A program made the position numbers and the translations under genes. Positions 35,501 to 47,500 of a DNA stretch of 64,000 bases are shown one piece after another. Numbering within the stretch: position 1 is the first letter of the stretch; each line of letters begins with the position of its first letter. The notes below the pieces were generated by a model, which ran no database searches, was not told the origin of the DNA, and was given only the letters and a program-made list of their open reading frames with translations. Location: positions 332,431,179-332,495,178 of the forward strand of contig NC_073303.1 in NCBI RefSeq assembly GCF_027595985.1, read 5' to 3'. Source of the stretch: Sorex araneus (taxonomy: Eukaryota > Chordata > Mammalia > Eulipotyphla > Soricidae).

Positions 35501-38500
35501 TCAGTGGCTTATCCACTACAGGGTACTGCCCGCTGGCCACCGGGGTGACCTGGGTCTCCCCAGGTGGGTGTTCATTCTGCCACAGACCCTCCGAAACAGG
35601 GTCTTGCTCTGCCAGCTGCTCAACAACCTCAGTGTGCACTCCATCAATCTCAGGAGATCAACCTGGGGCCGCAAATGTCCCAGGTGCTGCCCAGAGATGC
35701 AGGCAGTACATATTTGTCAGCGTGCAGATCATTACAACATGCCAGCCGACCAAAAGCTTGCTTTCGGTAGACTGGGAACACCCGTAAGGACGACGATTAG
35801 AGGCCGCCCCCAAAGCCTTTGTCCCTCTTGGAGAGCCTGGCAAGCTACCAAGGATATCCCACCCGAACGGAGTATCTGATACGCCAAAAACAGTAACAGT
35901 AACAATAACGTGCTCTTTGTGTTCCTAGAGTGAGCAGACACCGTTGGACTCCACTGGCATGCAACAGGGACGAATGAAGATGCCACTGGTGCCTGTTCAA
36001 GCAATCAATGAACAACGGGATGATAGTGTTATAGTGTTACTGTTATGACCCAGGAATTCCAATTCTTGACGCTCATCCCAAGGGTTCAAAAAACTCTAAT
36101 CAAAAAACACATTTACACTCCCATCTTCCCTGCAGCATTCTTCACAATATCCAAAATCTAGAAACAACCCAAGAGTCAAAAAACAGATGAGTGAATAAAG
36201 AAACCATGATGCACATACACTATAAGAAAAGAAAAATCATGTAATTTGCAGCTACATGGATGGATTTGGAGAGTACCATGCCGAGTGATGTTACTGAGAA
36301 GGAAAAGGATAGACACAGAATAATCTTTTTCATATGTGGGCTATGAAGAAAGAGTAGAGGGACATTATGTCACGTGAACTCATCTATCAGCCCAGCTTCA
36401 GAGTCATGATTAAATTTTGAAAGAGATCAACTAGCCACAAAAATTTCTTGAATAGACCATTCCCCAATTGAGAAATCCTGAGTGATCTCCAACGGTGGGT
36501 GGGCAACTTCCTGCTCTGCCAAAGACCCAGCAGCTGCACTCACACCCCAACAGCTGCCACCATCCTCTGGCTAGACTTCACCACCTCACGACTGAACGGT
36601 CAGTTCACTGCCTAGTTAACTATTCTGGGTTTTCAGGAGAGCATGCTCCAAGCTACAATACTAACATTCTACTAGGAACACAGATCGAATGAGATTGTAA
36701 CATGGAAGCTCGATTTACACAAAAGATCAGGATTTGGGGCCAGAGCGATAGCACAGCGGGTAGGGCGTTCGCCTTGCAAGCGGCTGACCCGGGTTCGATC
36801 CCCGGCATCCCATATGGTCCCCCAAGCACTGCCAGGAGTAATTCCTGAGTGCAGAGCCAGGAGTAACCCCTGAGCATCGCTGGGTATGACCCAAAAAGAA
36901 AAAAAAAAAGGATAAGGATTTACTGTTCCCATGGTAAGAGTAAGACCAGATTTTCTTTTATGTAGTATATTTTGATAATTGCATTAGCCATTTAGTGGTA
37001 ACAAGCAATATAAAATAAATTATTTGGGCCTGCTATAGCGGCAGGCTTAGGGGGTAGCTGGGAAAACGGGGACAATGGTGACAGTCATAGTGGTGATGTG
37101 ATTGGGTTTGGAATACTGAATGCTTGTAACAAATGCATTAAAAACAACTTTGTAAGCCACGGTGAAGTGAGGGGTCGGGTGTGGGGGTGGTGGGAAGGAA
37201 ACAGTAGGGGAGTAAAAATGCCTAATGTCTTCAATAGGAAGTTTTGGGAGGGAGACAGTGGGGCAATGGTGGAGGAAAGTGGAGGAATCTGGTGGAGTGT
37301 GGTGCTGGAATTATTTATTCAAGAAACATTAGCAGTACTGTAAAACACAGTGCCTAAAATGCAAATATGACAGTAAGAATTATTTTTTATTTATGTATAA
37401 AGTTTTGGGGTCACATCCAATGGTGCTCAGGGCTTACTCCTGGTTCTGTGCATAGGGATCACTCCTGGATTGTTTGTGTATAAGGCAAAAAATTCCTTAT
37501 TCTATTTTATCCCCTACCCCTAAAATATAAAGCAGAAGAACCGAATCAGAGAAAACGTGTGAAAATACAATGAAAAAAAGATTTTAAGGCTCCAAATAAA
37601 ATAGTTTTTATATGCCATTTTGTGTTTGTTTTGAGTCCATATTTGGCAATGCTCAGGGATTACTCCTGGCTCTGCACTAACGAATTATTCCTGGCTGTAT
37701 GGGATGTCGGGGATCAAACCCAGGTTAGCTACATGCAAGGCAAACACAGTACCCACTGTACTCCGGCCTTCCAAATGAAATAGTCTTAAAGATACAGAAA
37801 CTTTCTCAGAATGGCAAACCATAAATTAAGGCAGGCAAGCTTAGATCTAAATCCAGAGACATGTTCTCCATTTCATGCTATTAACGAATCAGGAAGTATC
37901 AAAAAAGAACTTTGATGCATTTGATTTTAGAAGTGAGTCTGATAAAATAAACTACAATACTTCAATAGGTATCTATTCCACCTATAGTATTATATCAGCT
38001 ATATCTCAATTTCAATATGAAACCAAAGGTACAAAACTCTTGTTTTGGGGGTCCAAGTGATAGTATAGCCGATAGGTACTTGCGTTACACCAGCTGATTC
38101 AAGTTCGATCCCTGATACCCTATAAGGTTCCCTGAGTACTAGATGCAATTCCTGAGTGCAGAGCAGGTAATACCTGTACATTGCCAGATGTGGCCCCAAA
38201 CCATGTTCCCCATCCCACACCTCCCGCCCCACCCTGGGGAAAAAAAAACCAAACCAAAAATACCACTCTTGGTTGTTTTTCTTGGCAAAAATTACTCAAA
38301 TTATACAGGCTAAATAGACAAAAGTTTTTCAAGATTAATACTTGAAATTCCAAAATAGATTAATAATGACCAGACTATAGTGCAAAACCAAAATACATAT
38401 TTTATACTAAAAATTTTAACTAAGATTAATAAATAAGACATGACAATAACATTACATGAAAAAACAATAACAACTCTAATGCACAATAAACCTTACCGCC

Positions 38501-41500
38501 TGCATTTCATTTAGTTCCTTCTGATGTTTCACTACCATTTGGTTGAATTTTTCTCTTTCTTGATTGAGTTCCAGTTGGAGCTTTCTATTTTCCTTTTCTT
38601 TCTTCCTCAAATCTTGCGTATTGGCTTTCTTTCTATCAATTTTGAAATCTTTTCGGTTCATAATTTCTGCCAACTTGTTAACAGCCTATTTAAATTATAA
38701 AAATATTACTGAGAAGGATCTATATTTAATTCAACCAATTAAAGTCTTCACTAAAACTTTGTTTTCCATCAAAATCAGAAAGTAGTCATTTTTTTTATTA
38801 TTATTTTTTTAAATTTTATTTTATTAAATCACCGTGTGGAAGATTACAATGCTTTCGGGCTTAGGTCTCAGTTATACAATGCTGAAACAACCATCCCTTC
38901 ACCAGTGCCCATATACCACCACCAAAAAAAAAAAAAAAACCCCACACAGTACACCTCCCGTCCCGCCCCCCCACCCCCTACCTTGTAACTGATAAGTTTC
39001 ATTTTACATTCTGTTTACTTTGGTTACATTCAATATTTCAACACAAACCTCACTATTGTTGTTAGGAGTACCCCACTAGATTCAGACCTACTGTGAAGAC
39101 AAATAAGGCCGCGCGGTTTTGAATTTCTGTACTTTAAGAAGAAGTCCAGGGAGATTTCTTCCAGATATTAGATAATTGCAGGCTTGAAAACCCAATCTGT
39201 GGTCGTCTTAATATGGCGGCCACCGCGCCCTTCATCCCCGGAGAGAAAGAGGCGAGAGAGAGAAATACCTTTCCCCTCCTATGAAAATTAGGAAACCCCA
39301 GTGAAGTCTGGAGCATGGAAACCGTAAAACATGTAACTTAGCTCACTGTTCAAATATAAGTATCAGACAAGTTTTGCAAAAACCCATGCATCTTTCAGTA
39401 GTTATTCTGCACTTTATAATATATATAGGTACTCTGATTATAGACTAGAATAAGAAAAGAATACACAGGCACATAATGATGCTGTGAGAACAGTAACCTA
39501 ACTGACACTTAGAAAAGTCAGGAAAGGCTTCTTGAAGTACCTGCATTCTTTCTTTTTGAAAGAATCCACATAAGATTCTTTCAAAAAACAAAAAACAGTA
39601 GAAAAAGCAAAAAAAAAAAAATGTTATTTGGGCAGAGATCCAAGAATGACATGACAGCAGAACCAAACAAAATACAGGCAAAAAAATCCAAAAGAATTGT
39701 TTTCCTTTGAATAAGTTAAAAAAGGGGGACAGGGCATGAAACTCTACCCCAATGTACGATCTCTTCGGCTCTCAAGAGTACTTTCCTGACTCAGCTGAAA
39801 TCTTATTTTCTGAAGTCTCCCATGTTTAATTGGGGGAGGGTGAGCAATTTCCAATGAAAATCTTGGCCCTTATTACCTCGGTTTAAAGAGCAAACACCTC
39901 TTAGTATGTGCCACTCAAATATAATCAATCACATGTGTACCTGTGTTTTAAGGGTTCGTTCCGTATGGATATTCTTTTCAAAGGCAGCTTTAAGACTATT
40001 GATCTCCTCGTCCTTCTTTAATCTGAATTCTGTTCACAAATTCAAAAATGTTAATGTATCAACTTTTGGTAACTTCATTAAGGAAAAAATCTTGCAACAT
40101 TGTTGAGATATTTAACAAAAATTTCTAAGATATCTGAAGTATAAATATAAAAATCTATTGAGTGTAATTATGAAAAACACTCTACCCCCATGAACATATT
40201 AATTTCCTCATACTTATCTTTTTTCTTTCTTAGTGAGAATATTTAATATCTTATAACATTTATATACTTTTTAAGATCATAGAAGTAATTTAACATGAGG
40301 AAAAACATTTCAAAAACTAACAATATAAATAGCTAATGATTTCTCCGATATGATTTAGATGAAAAGCCTATTTATCACTTACCTTCTTCTGCTATCCTCA
40401 TTTTATCGCTTAGCTCTTCATTTTCTTTCCTTAGTAATTCATTATCTTTGGTTAGCTTGCTGTTTGTTTCTTCAAGCTAAACAAAGGACACAGAAATTTA
40501 AATAAGTCTCATGCTACTCTAATACTTAAAGCAACAATCTTCAAAATAAAACAAAATGCATTTCCAAAGGTAAGGATAGGTCAGATGTTGTCAAAGTATA
40601 AAGAAATACTTGGATATGTGGATATCAATTAAAAAAACATTTTTTTTGTAAAAAACTATTATTTTGGTACAACAACACAGAATTTCAAATTTGATTTAAT
40701 GCTTCAAACATTTATTGCTTGTCTATACATTTAAGACAAACTATATTCAGGGGATATCAGATTGAATAGAATGTATCCTTTGCCCTGAAAGAATTCATCA
40801 TCTACTGAGATAGATGCATTTAATTAAAAATATTTTACAACAGGGTTAGGGAGACTGCTCCCCGAGCCTAAGAATGCTTTGCATGTGGGAATCCAGGTTC
40901 AATACCGGTACAACACGAATTGGAGAGCACTGCTGGGGGCACTCCTGACCATAAAAGGATATGATCCATTCATGGCCCCACACTGGAAAAATATGAAACT
41001 GATAGCTTCCACAAATTATTTCAGCACATATACAAGTATTAAATATGCCCAAACATATTAATAAAGAAGAATATAATGGGGTGAAAAACCCATGCTTGAA
41101 AAACAGGAAATATATGTTTATTTTTAGTTTTGTGAACCCTGCTGTGAACCCCGTCACAATCTTCCAGGGACACATTTTCTTTTTTTTTTTTCTTTTTGGG
41201 TCACACCTAGCGGTGCACAGGGGTCACTCCTGGCTCTGCACTCAGGAATCACCCCTGGCCATGCTCAGGGGACCATATGGGATGCTGGGAATCGAACCCG
41301 GGTTGGCCGCGTGCAAGGCAAATGCCCCACCCGCTGTGCTATCACTCCAGCCCCAGGGACTCATTTTCTTTATATAAATAAAAATTAAATGACAGAAATG
41401 TGTACAGACTTTATTTTTAGTATTGTATTTATCTATCAATGTATTTTAATTTCATTTAATCCCCATACTAATCCTGTAAAGATGACTATTTTTGTTATTC

Positions 41501-44500
41501 TTTCCTTTTTTGTTATTGCAATGACTAGTGGCCACACCTTAGTTACAGTGCTTGAACAAATACTTAAGTCATGGTGTGCCAGAGATCTCAAATTTGATAA
41601 GAAAATCAGGGATCAAAAAAAAAATTGTGGAGAAAGAACGAATCGGAGATCACAAATAGCAGTACTACCTAGACTGCACTCTGCATTTGGACACTGGTAG
41701 GTTTGGGCAAAGCCCTTTCTCTCTTTTTTTGGGGGGCGGTCACACCCAGTAATGCTCAGGGGTTACTCTTGGCTCAGCACTCAGGAATCACTTCTGGCAG
41801 GCTCGGAGAACCATATGGGGATCAAACCTGGGTTGGCCACTTACAAGGCAAGCGTCATAGCTGCTGTACTGTCTCTCCAATACCCTCATGTAAAGCTCTT
41901 ATCCCTGACTCACATCCCAAGGCAACCATGTTATTTTTGCGTGGATAGGATCGGGTGAGGGAGTGGGTTTGGCTATACCCAGTGCTGCTGGGGATTAAAC
42001 TGGGATCTTTTTATGCAAGGCAAACCTGCTTACCCACTGTGCTATTCCTTGAGCTCATATACATAAAAATATAAGTATTTTTTTTTTCCTGGACAATACC
42101 AAGCTGTGCTCAAGGGCTCAATACCTACTTCCCTGCTCAGGAGTGACATCTAGTGGTGATCAGGGGACACTGTAGTTCCAGAGATTCCAACTGGGGTCGG
42201 AAAGATACAAGACAGGCCCTTTTAACCCATGTATGATCTCTCTGGCACTTTATATTTTATGGAGGAGGAGGCCTGGAGAAAAGTTATGTTATGTAATTTC
42301 TTAGAAGCAAAGCTGGAATCCAAATCCAGTCTTGTTTGGTGGTTTTCAAAGAAAGGAAAACCTCTTAATTTCTCTGTCTAGCCTGTGATAGCATATAAAT
42401 TAGATCATTAACCTCAGGAATAGGAACTTGTTTACTAAATTGGCTGGTGGGAGGGAGGGGGGCGTTGGGTCACATTTGGTGATTCTCAGGGGCCCATGAG
42501 AGGTTATCAGGGATTAAACCAGGATTGGTTGCATTCAAAGCAAATGCCTCAACCACTGCATTGTACCACAGGACCCAGAACTGACTTTTTAAATAATAGA
42601 TATGTAGATTATCCACAGAAAATTTTCATCCCACTGTCACTATCATCCTGTTATTTATCGGTTTGCTCGAGCAGGCACTAGTAACATCTCCATTCGTCCC
42701 AGCCCTGAGATTTTAGCAGCCTTTCCTTACTCCTCTTTCCCAACAATTGGAGGCTCTTTTCAGAGTCAGGGGAATGAGAATGTTATTATTACTATATTTG
42801 GCATATCAAATACGCCATAGGGAGCTTGCCAGGCTCTTCTGTGTGTGTGGTTTTTTTTTTTTGGTGGGGGTATTAATTTTTAAATTTTCGGCACTGTGAT
42901 TTCTAAATGAACATGTTTTATAAAGAAAGCAACATTTGTGGAAATATTTATTGTAGAAAATGGTGTTTGGAAATCAGAGAAGTCTAAACTGAATCATAAT
43001 CATGTGATTGCCTACTTTTTCATCTTTTTAAAAATAATGTAACTACTTATACATGTGATACAATTTTACTTGTCAGAAAACATTGTCTTAACTTTTCTCA
43101 ACAGGCTTGTAATAAGTCTTAGGATGCTAAGATGTTCATCTCTAAAAAGGAATCTGAATTTGGGCTTTCCCCCTATTAATAACACTACTCTGGCTTATAA
43201 TCTGATTATACACAGTAGGGTGATAAAACAAATTAAGACCTAGGAGGAAGGAGTCAGAACAGCACAGTGGGTAGGGTGCTTGCCTTACATGTGGCTGATC
43301 CCAGCTGAGTCCCCTCAGAAACCCATACAGACCCCAAGCACTGAACATTTCTGGGTATGTCCCCAAAATAAAAACAAGAACTTATAAGGAAGATGGCAGT
43401 TTTGAGGTTAATCACCAGTCCCAATCCTAAAATGAAAACATTAGATTTCATTTAACTGCCAAGAGAACTGATTTAAACTTTAAAAATACAAATTTTGAGT
43501 GGGGACGTAGCTCAGTGGTAGAGCACTTGCCTTACATGTATGAGGCCCTGGGTTCAATCCCCGTCACCATAAAACAAAAAACAAACAAAAACAATTTTTA
43601 TTGCTTATTCCTCAAAAACAATAAGGACACAACCAAACTATGAATATGTGAAATCCCTTAGAAATGGTTTTAACTACAGAGAGCAGATCACAAAGACAAG
43701 CACTTTCATTTTTTACTTCATATATTTCTGTATGATGGAAATTTTAGTAAGCACTGACTTATTTTATAATAAAGCAGAATCCACCAAGGATATACCTGAG
43801 TGAATGATACTTAAATATATTTCATATTTAATCTTACAAAAGACTTCATTAAGGAAGTATAGAAGTTAAGCAGATTCTTTAGTATAGCTTTCTTGTCCTA
43901 CATTAGTCTAAATTTCACAGGACTCTGGCCTATAAATCAGTTACAGTGTATTAAGAGAATACAAGTTAATTTTAAGTTAAGCACTTTTTACATAAAATAT
44001 TAGTATCAACAGTCAAGAAAGAAAAAACTCCCAATACATTCAATTAGATTGTTTTGGATTATTAGAACGGCCTTATACATAAGTATAGATGTACACAAGA
44101 AACACTCAGGCACATACTCACCCTTACACTTAAGACAGGATCTTTTCTATTTTAATTTGAATCATATAACTTACATGACAGACACTACACTTACCCGGCT
44201 AACAGTATGATCTTTATCTGTAATCTCTTGTCTATTTCTTGATATAGCTTTCTTGCTTTCTTGGGTCAACTCAAAATACTGTTCTTCCAGAAGTCCTCGA
44301 GCCAACTGCTCAGACTCAGCTTTTGTTTCTGCTAGATCCAATTGAGTACTAAGTGTTTCTCTACAAAGATTTTTAAGAAAATGGGAAGTTTATATAATCA
44401 GTTCAATCTTTCAACTAAAGCCGAATGTTTAGAAGCAAAAATATCTTTAGAGAGAAATAAATTAAGGTTTTGGGCCAGAGAGATAGTATAGCAAGTAGGG

Positions 44501-47500
44501 TGCTTTCTGAGTTTGATCTCTGGCATCTCATATGGTACCCTAGCACTGCCAGGAGTGATTCCTGAGTACAAAGTCAGAAGCAAGCCTTGATCATTGCCGT
44601 GGCCCAAATCCCTCACACCCCAACAAAACAAAACAAATCAAAATTAATGTTTTTTGTTTGGGGACCACACTAGGCTGTCTATGCTCAGGAAACCATGTGG
44701 TGCTAGGGAATCAAACTGAGGTTGGCTGTGTGCAAAAGACAAGCATCTTAACCTCTGTACATCTCTCCTGCTGCCCAAATACTTTGAATCCATTACAAAC
44801 TTTCTGAAAAGTAATAAATTTAACTTTTCACTTTGAAAAACTATGACTTTTTGTAAAGAACTCTTTTAATTTTCCACCTGCTATTGTGCCTAACTAAAAA
44901 AAGATAACAGGTATTAGTAAATAGCTGAGGGAAAATGGCTTATAAATCAAAAGGCTACATGAGGGGCCTGAATCCCTGTTATAGCATTAGTCAGGGATTT
45001 CAGCTTTTCTGGATCAATCTCAATATAATTAAATCTGTATATGAGGTTAAATCAGATTATTTATTGTTGAGATCACTTTCAGTTCTGAAATTCAGTGATT
45101 ATGAAGACTTCTAAATTGATTTCCAACACACTATAAAACTATTCAAGAAATTTGCTTTCTGGATTGGGTTTTTTGTTGTTTTTTTTTTGGTGGTGGGGGA
45201 CTAACTTTGGAAAAACCATAACTTACACTGTTTCTTAAGTTCTTCTAAAGTTTTAGGCATGCATGCAATAAAAATTAATTTATTTAATATTACATAAAGG
45301 AAGATCTTAAACACTTTTACCTAACGTAAAATAATGCCTTGTGATATAATATAAACTTTCTAGTTCAACATAAAGTAAATTTCATCTCCCATTTGATTTG
45401 CATCTATATCAGGACTGTAAGATTTGTTGTACCACTCCCAACAGAACTGCTGAACATCTGCACTATTTTTATTTTATTTTATTTTATTTTATTTTATTTT
45501 ATTTTATTTTATTTTATTTTATGTTTTTGCTTTTTGGGTCACACCCAGCGATGCTCAGGGGTTACTCCTGGCTTTGCACTCAGGAACTACTCCTGGCGGT
45601 GCTTGGGGGACCATATGGGATGCCGGGGATCGAACCCGGGTCGGCCGCGTGCAAGGCAAACGCCCTACCCGCTGTGCTATCGCTCCGGCCCCTGCACTAT
45701 TTTTAAACTTAATTTTCATTATGAATGCTTTGCTGAGGTACTGATTCTTTTTTTTTTTTTTTCTTTTTGGGTCACTCCTGGCATTGCACAGGGGTTACTC
45801 CTGGCTCATGCACTCAGGAATTAATCCTGGCGGTGCTCGGGGGACCATATAGGATGCTGGGAATCAAACCCAGGTCTACCACGTGCAAGGCAAATGCCCT
45901 ACCAACTGTGCTATCCCTCCAGCCCGGAGGTACTGATTCTTATTTAAAAGCCAAATGAACATACTTTTCACTTTGTAATTCTTGTATTTTCTTCAAATTT
46001 TCTCTGTTTTTTTCTTCAATTTCTTCCTTAAGTTCCTTAACCTGGGTTTTATAGAGTGTCTGCAAAGCAAGAAAAAATAGATTTATGGTGAGTTTAAAAA
46101 GTTTAGTGCAGAGTACAGCTGGGGAGGCTCCTCCAAAGAAAAAGCAAACAGTTTTGTTGATTTTTACAGTTAAGTAAAACAGGATTTAGTAATTTTACTT
46201 CAATAGTTTACCTAAGACAAATACAAACATATGACCAACCTCGATCTTATTTTACACTATTCAGCAATAGGAAGGACTGATGCATCCATTACAATATACA
46301 GTACTCAGTGAAAAAAATCAAGATCAAAATCAAGAATATATAAACTGCAGATTTCATGAAGAAGTTCTTAAATAGGAAAATACAGTAACAGAAAGCAAAA
46401 TAATAGCTGCTTGGAGACAGAGGTTGATAAGGAAGACAGACTGCATTTGGAAAGAAAAATTAAGATATTCAGCAAGCATTACTGAAGTAAAAATCAGTTA
46501 AAAGGTGTTTTTTAAGTGAACGTTAACCATTTCTCTTGATGTGGTTGACAGGTTCACAAGATTAATCAAATGTTCTGTAAATATATAAATAATATATATT
46601 ATTTCACAACAATGGTTTTTACAATGTTCATTAAGCTTTTTGGCAATTGATCAAATATTTAACAGGTATAGATAAGAATTAGACCCATTTTTTGTTTTTT
46701 GGGTCACACCCAGTGATGCACAGGGGTTACTCCTGGCTCATGCACTCAGGAATTACTCCTGGCAGTGCTCGGGGGACCATATGGGGTGCTGGGAATCGAA
46801 CCAGGTCGGCCACATGCAAGGCAAATACCCTATATGCAGTACTATCACTCCAGCTCCTCCAGCTTATTTAAAAAAAAATTTATGTTTGGGGGCCACACCT
46901 GGCTATGATCAGGGGTTACTTTTGGCTTTGCTATCATTTCTGGGGTGCTCGGAGGACAACATGGGATACCAGGGATTGAACCTGGGTCGGTCATATGTAA
47001 TGCAAGCACCCTACCTGCTGTACTGTTGCTCTGACTCCTTTTCAGTTTAAAGAAATAAAACTGACCAGCAATTAATGTCAGAGATAATAAAGGAATTAAG
47101 GCGCTTGTCTCACATGTGACCAGCCACAGTGTGATTCTCAGCACTATACATAGCTGGCTGAGCACTGCTAGGAGTGATTCCTGGGCTTAGAGTCAGAAGT
47201 AAGCCCTGAATATTGCTATACGTGGCCCCAAATCCCAGGACTCCCAAAGGATCAGCACACAGTTAAAACTAGTTGTTTTTTTGGTTGGGGACATACCCAG
47301 CAATTTTTGGAGCTATTCCTGAGGGGAACCTTGTACTGATGGGGGTTGAACTTTAGCCTTGGGCATACAAAGCTGTACTTAGCCTGTTGAGCTATTTCTC
47401 AGGCCCAAGAATAATTTTAACATTTTAATTCAATTATTTCTCTAAAAATTACTTCTCTAGGGTAAGAAAGAAAGCATTGCTCTAAACAACAACAACAAAA

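Larger units (their letters stand above)
34690..36420 (+). mobile_element. L1 3' half interrupted by the VAV-headed composite
   Basis: ATGCTCTGCATCACTTATTA, TCTGGTGGAGTTGTCAGCTG, then after the insertion CTACATGGATGGATTTGGAG. Antisense to ROCK1; no intact ORF2. Confidence 0.75.

Noticed and set aside
35250-35639. 129-codon minus-strand frame
   Set aside because: Antisense to the VAV-like segment, crosses the insertion border into L1 sequence; not a gene.
43501-43572. Functional tRNA-Ala gene
   Set aside because: Anticodon and acceptor stems do not pair and an A-rich tail follows.
45393-45824. Many frames sharing peptides such as LLLAVLRGPYGMLG and CKANALPAVLSLQP
   Set aside because: These are translations of the SOR SINE in different copies, not a protein family.
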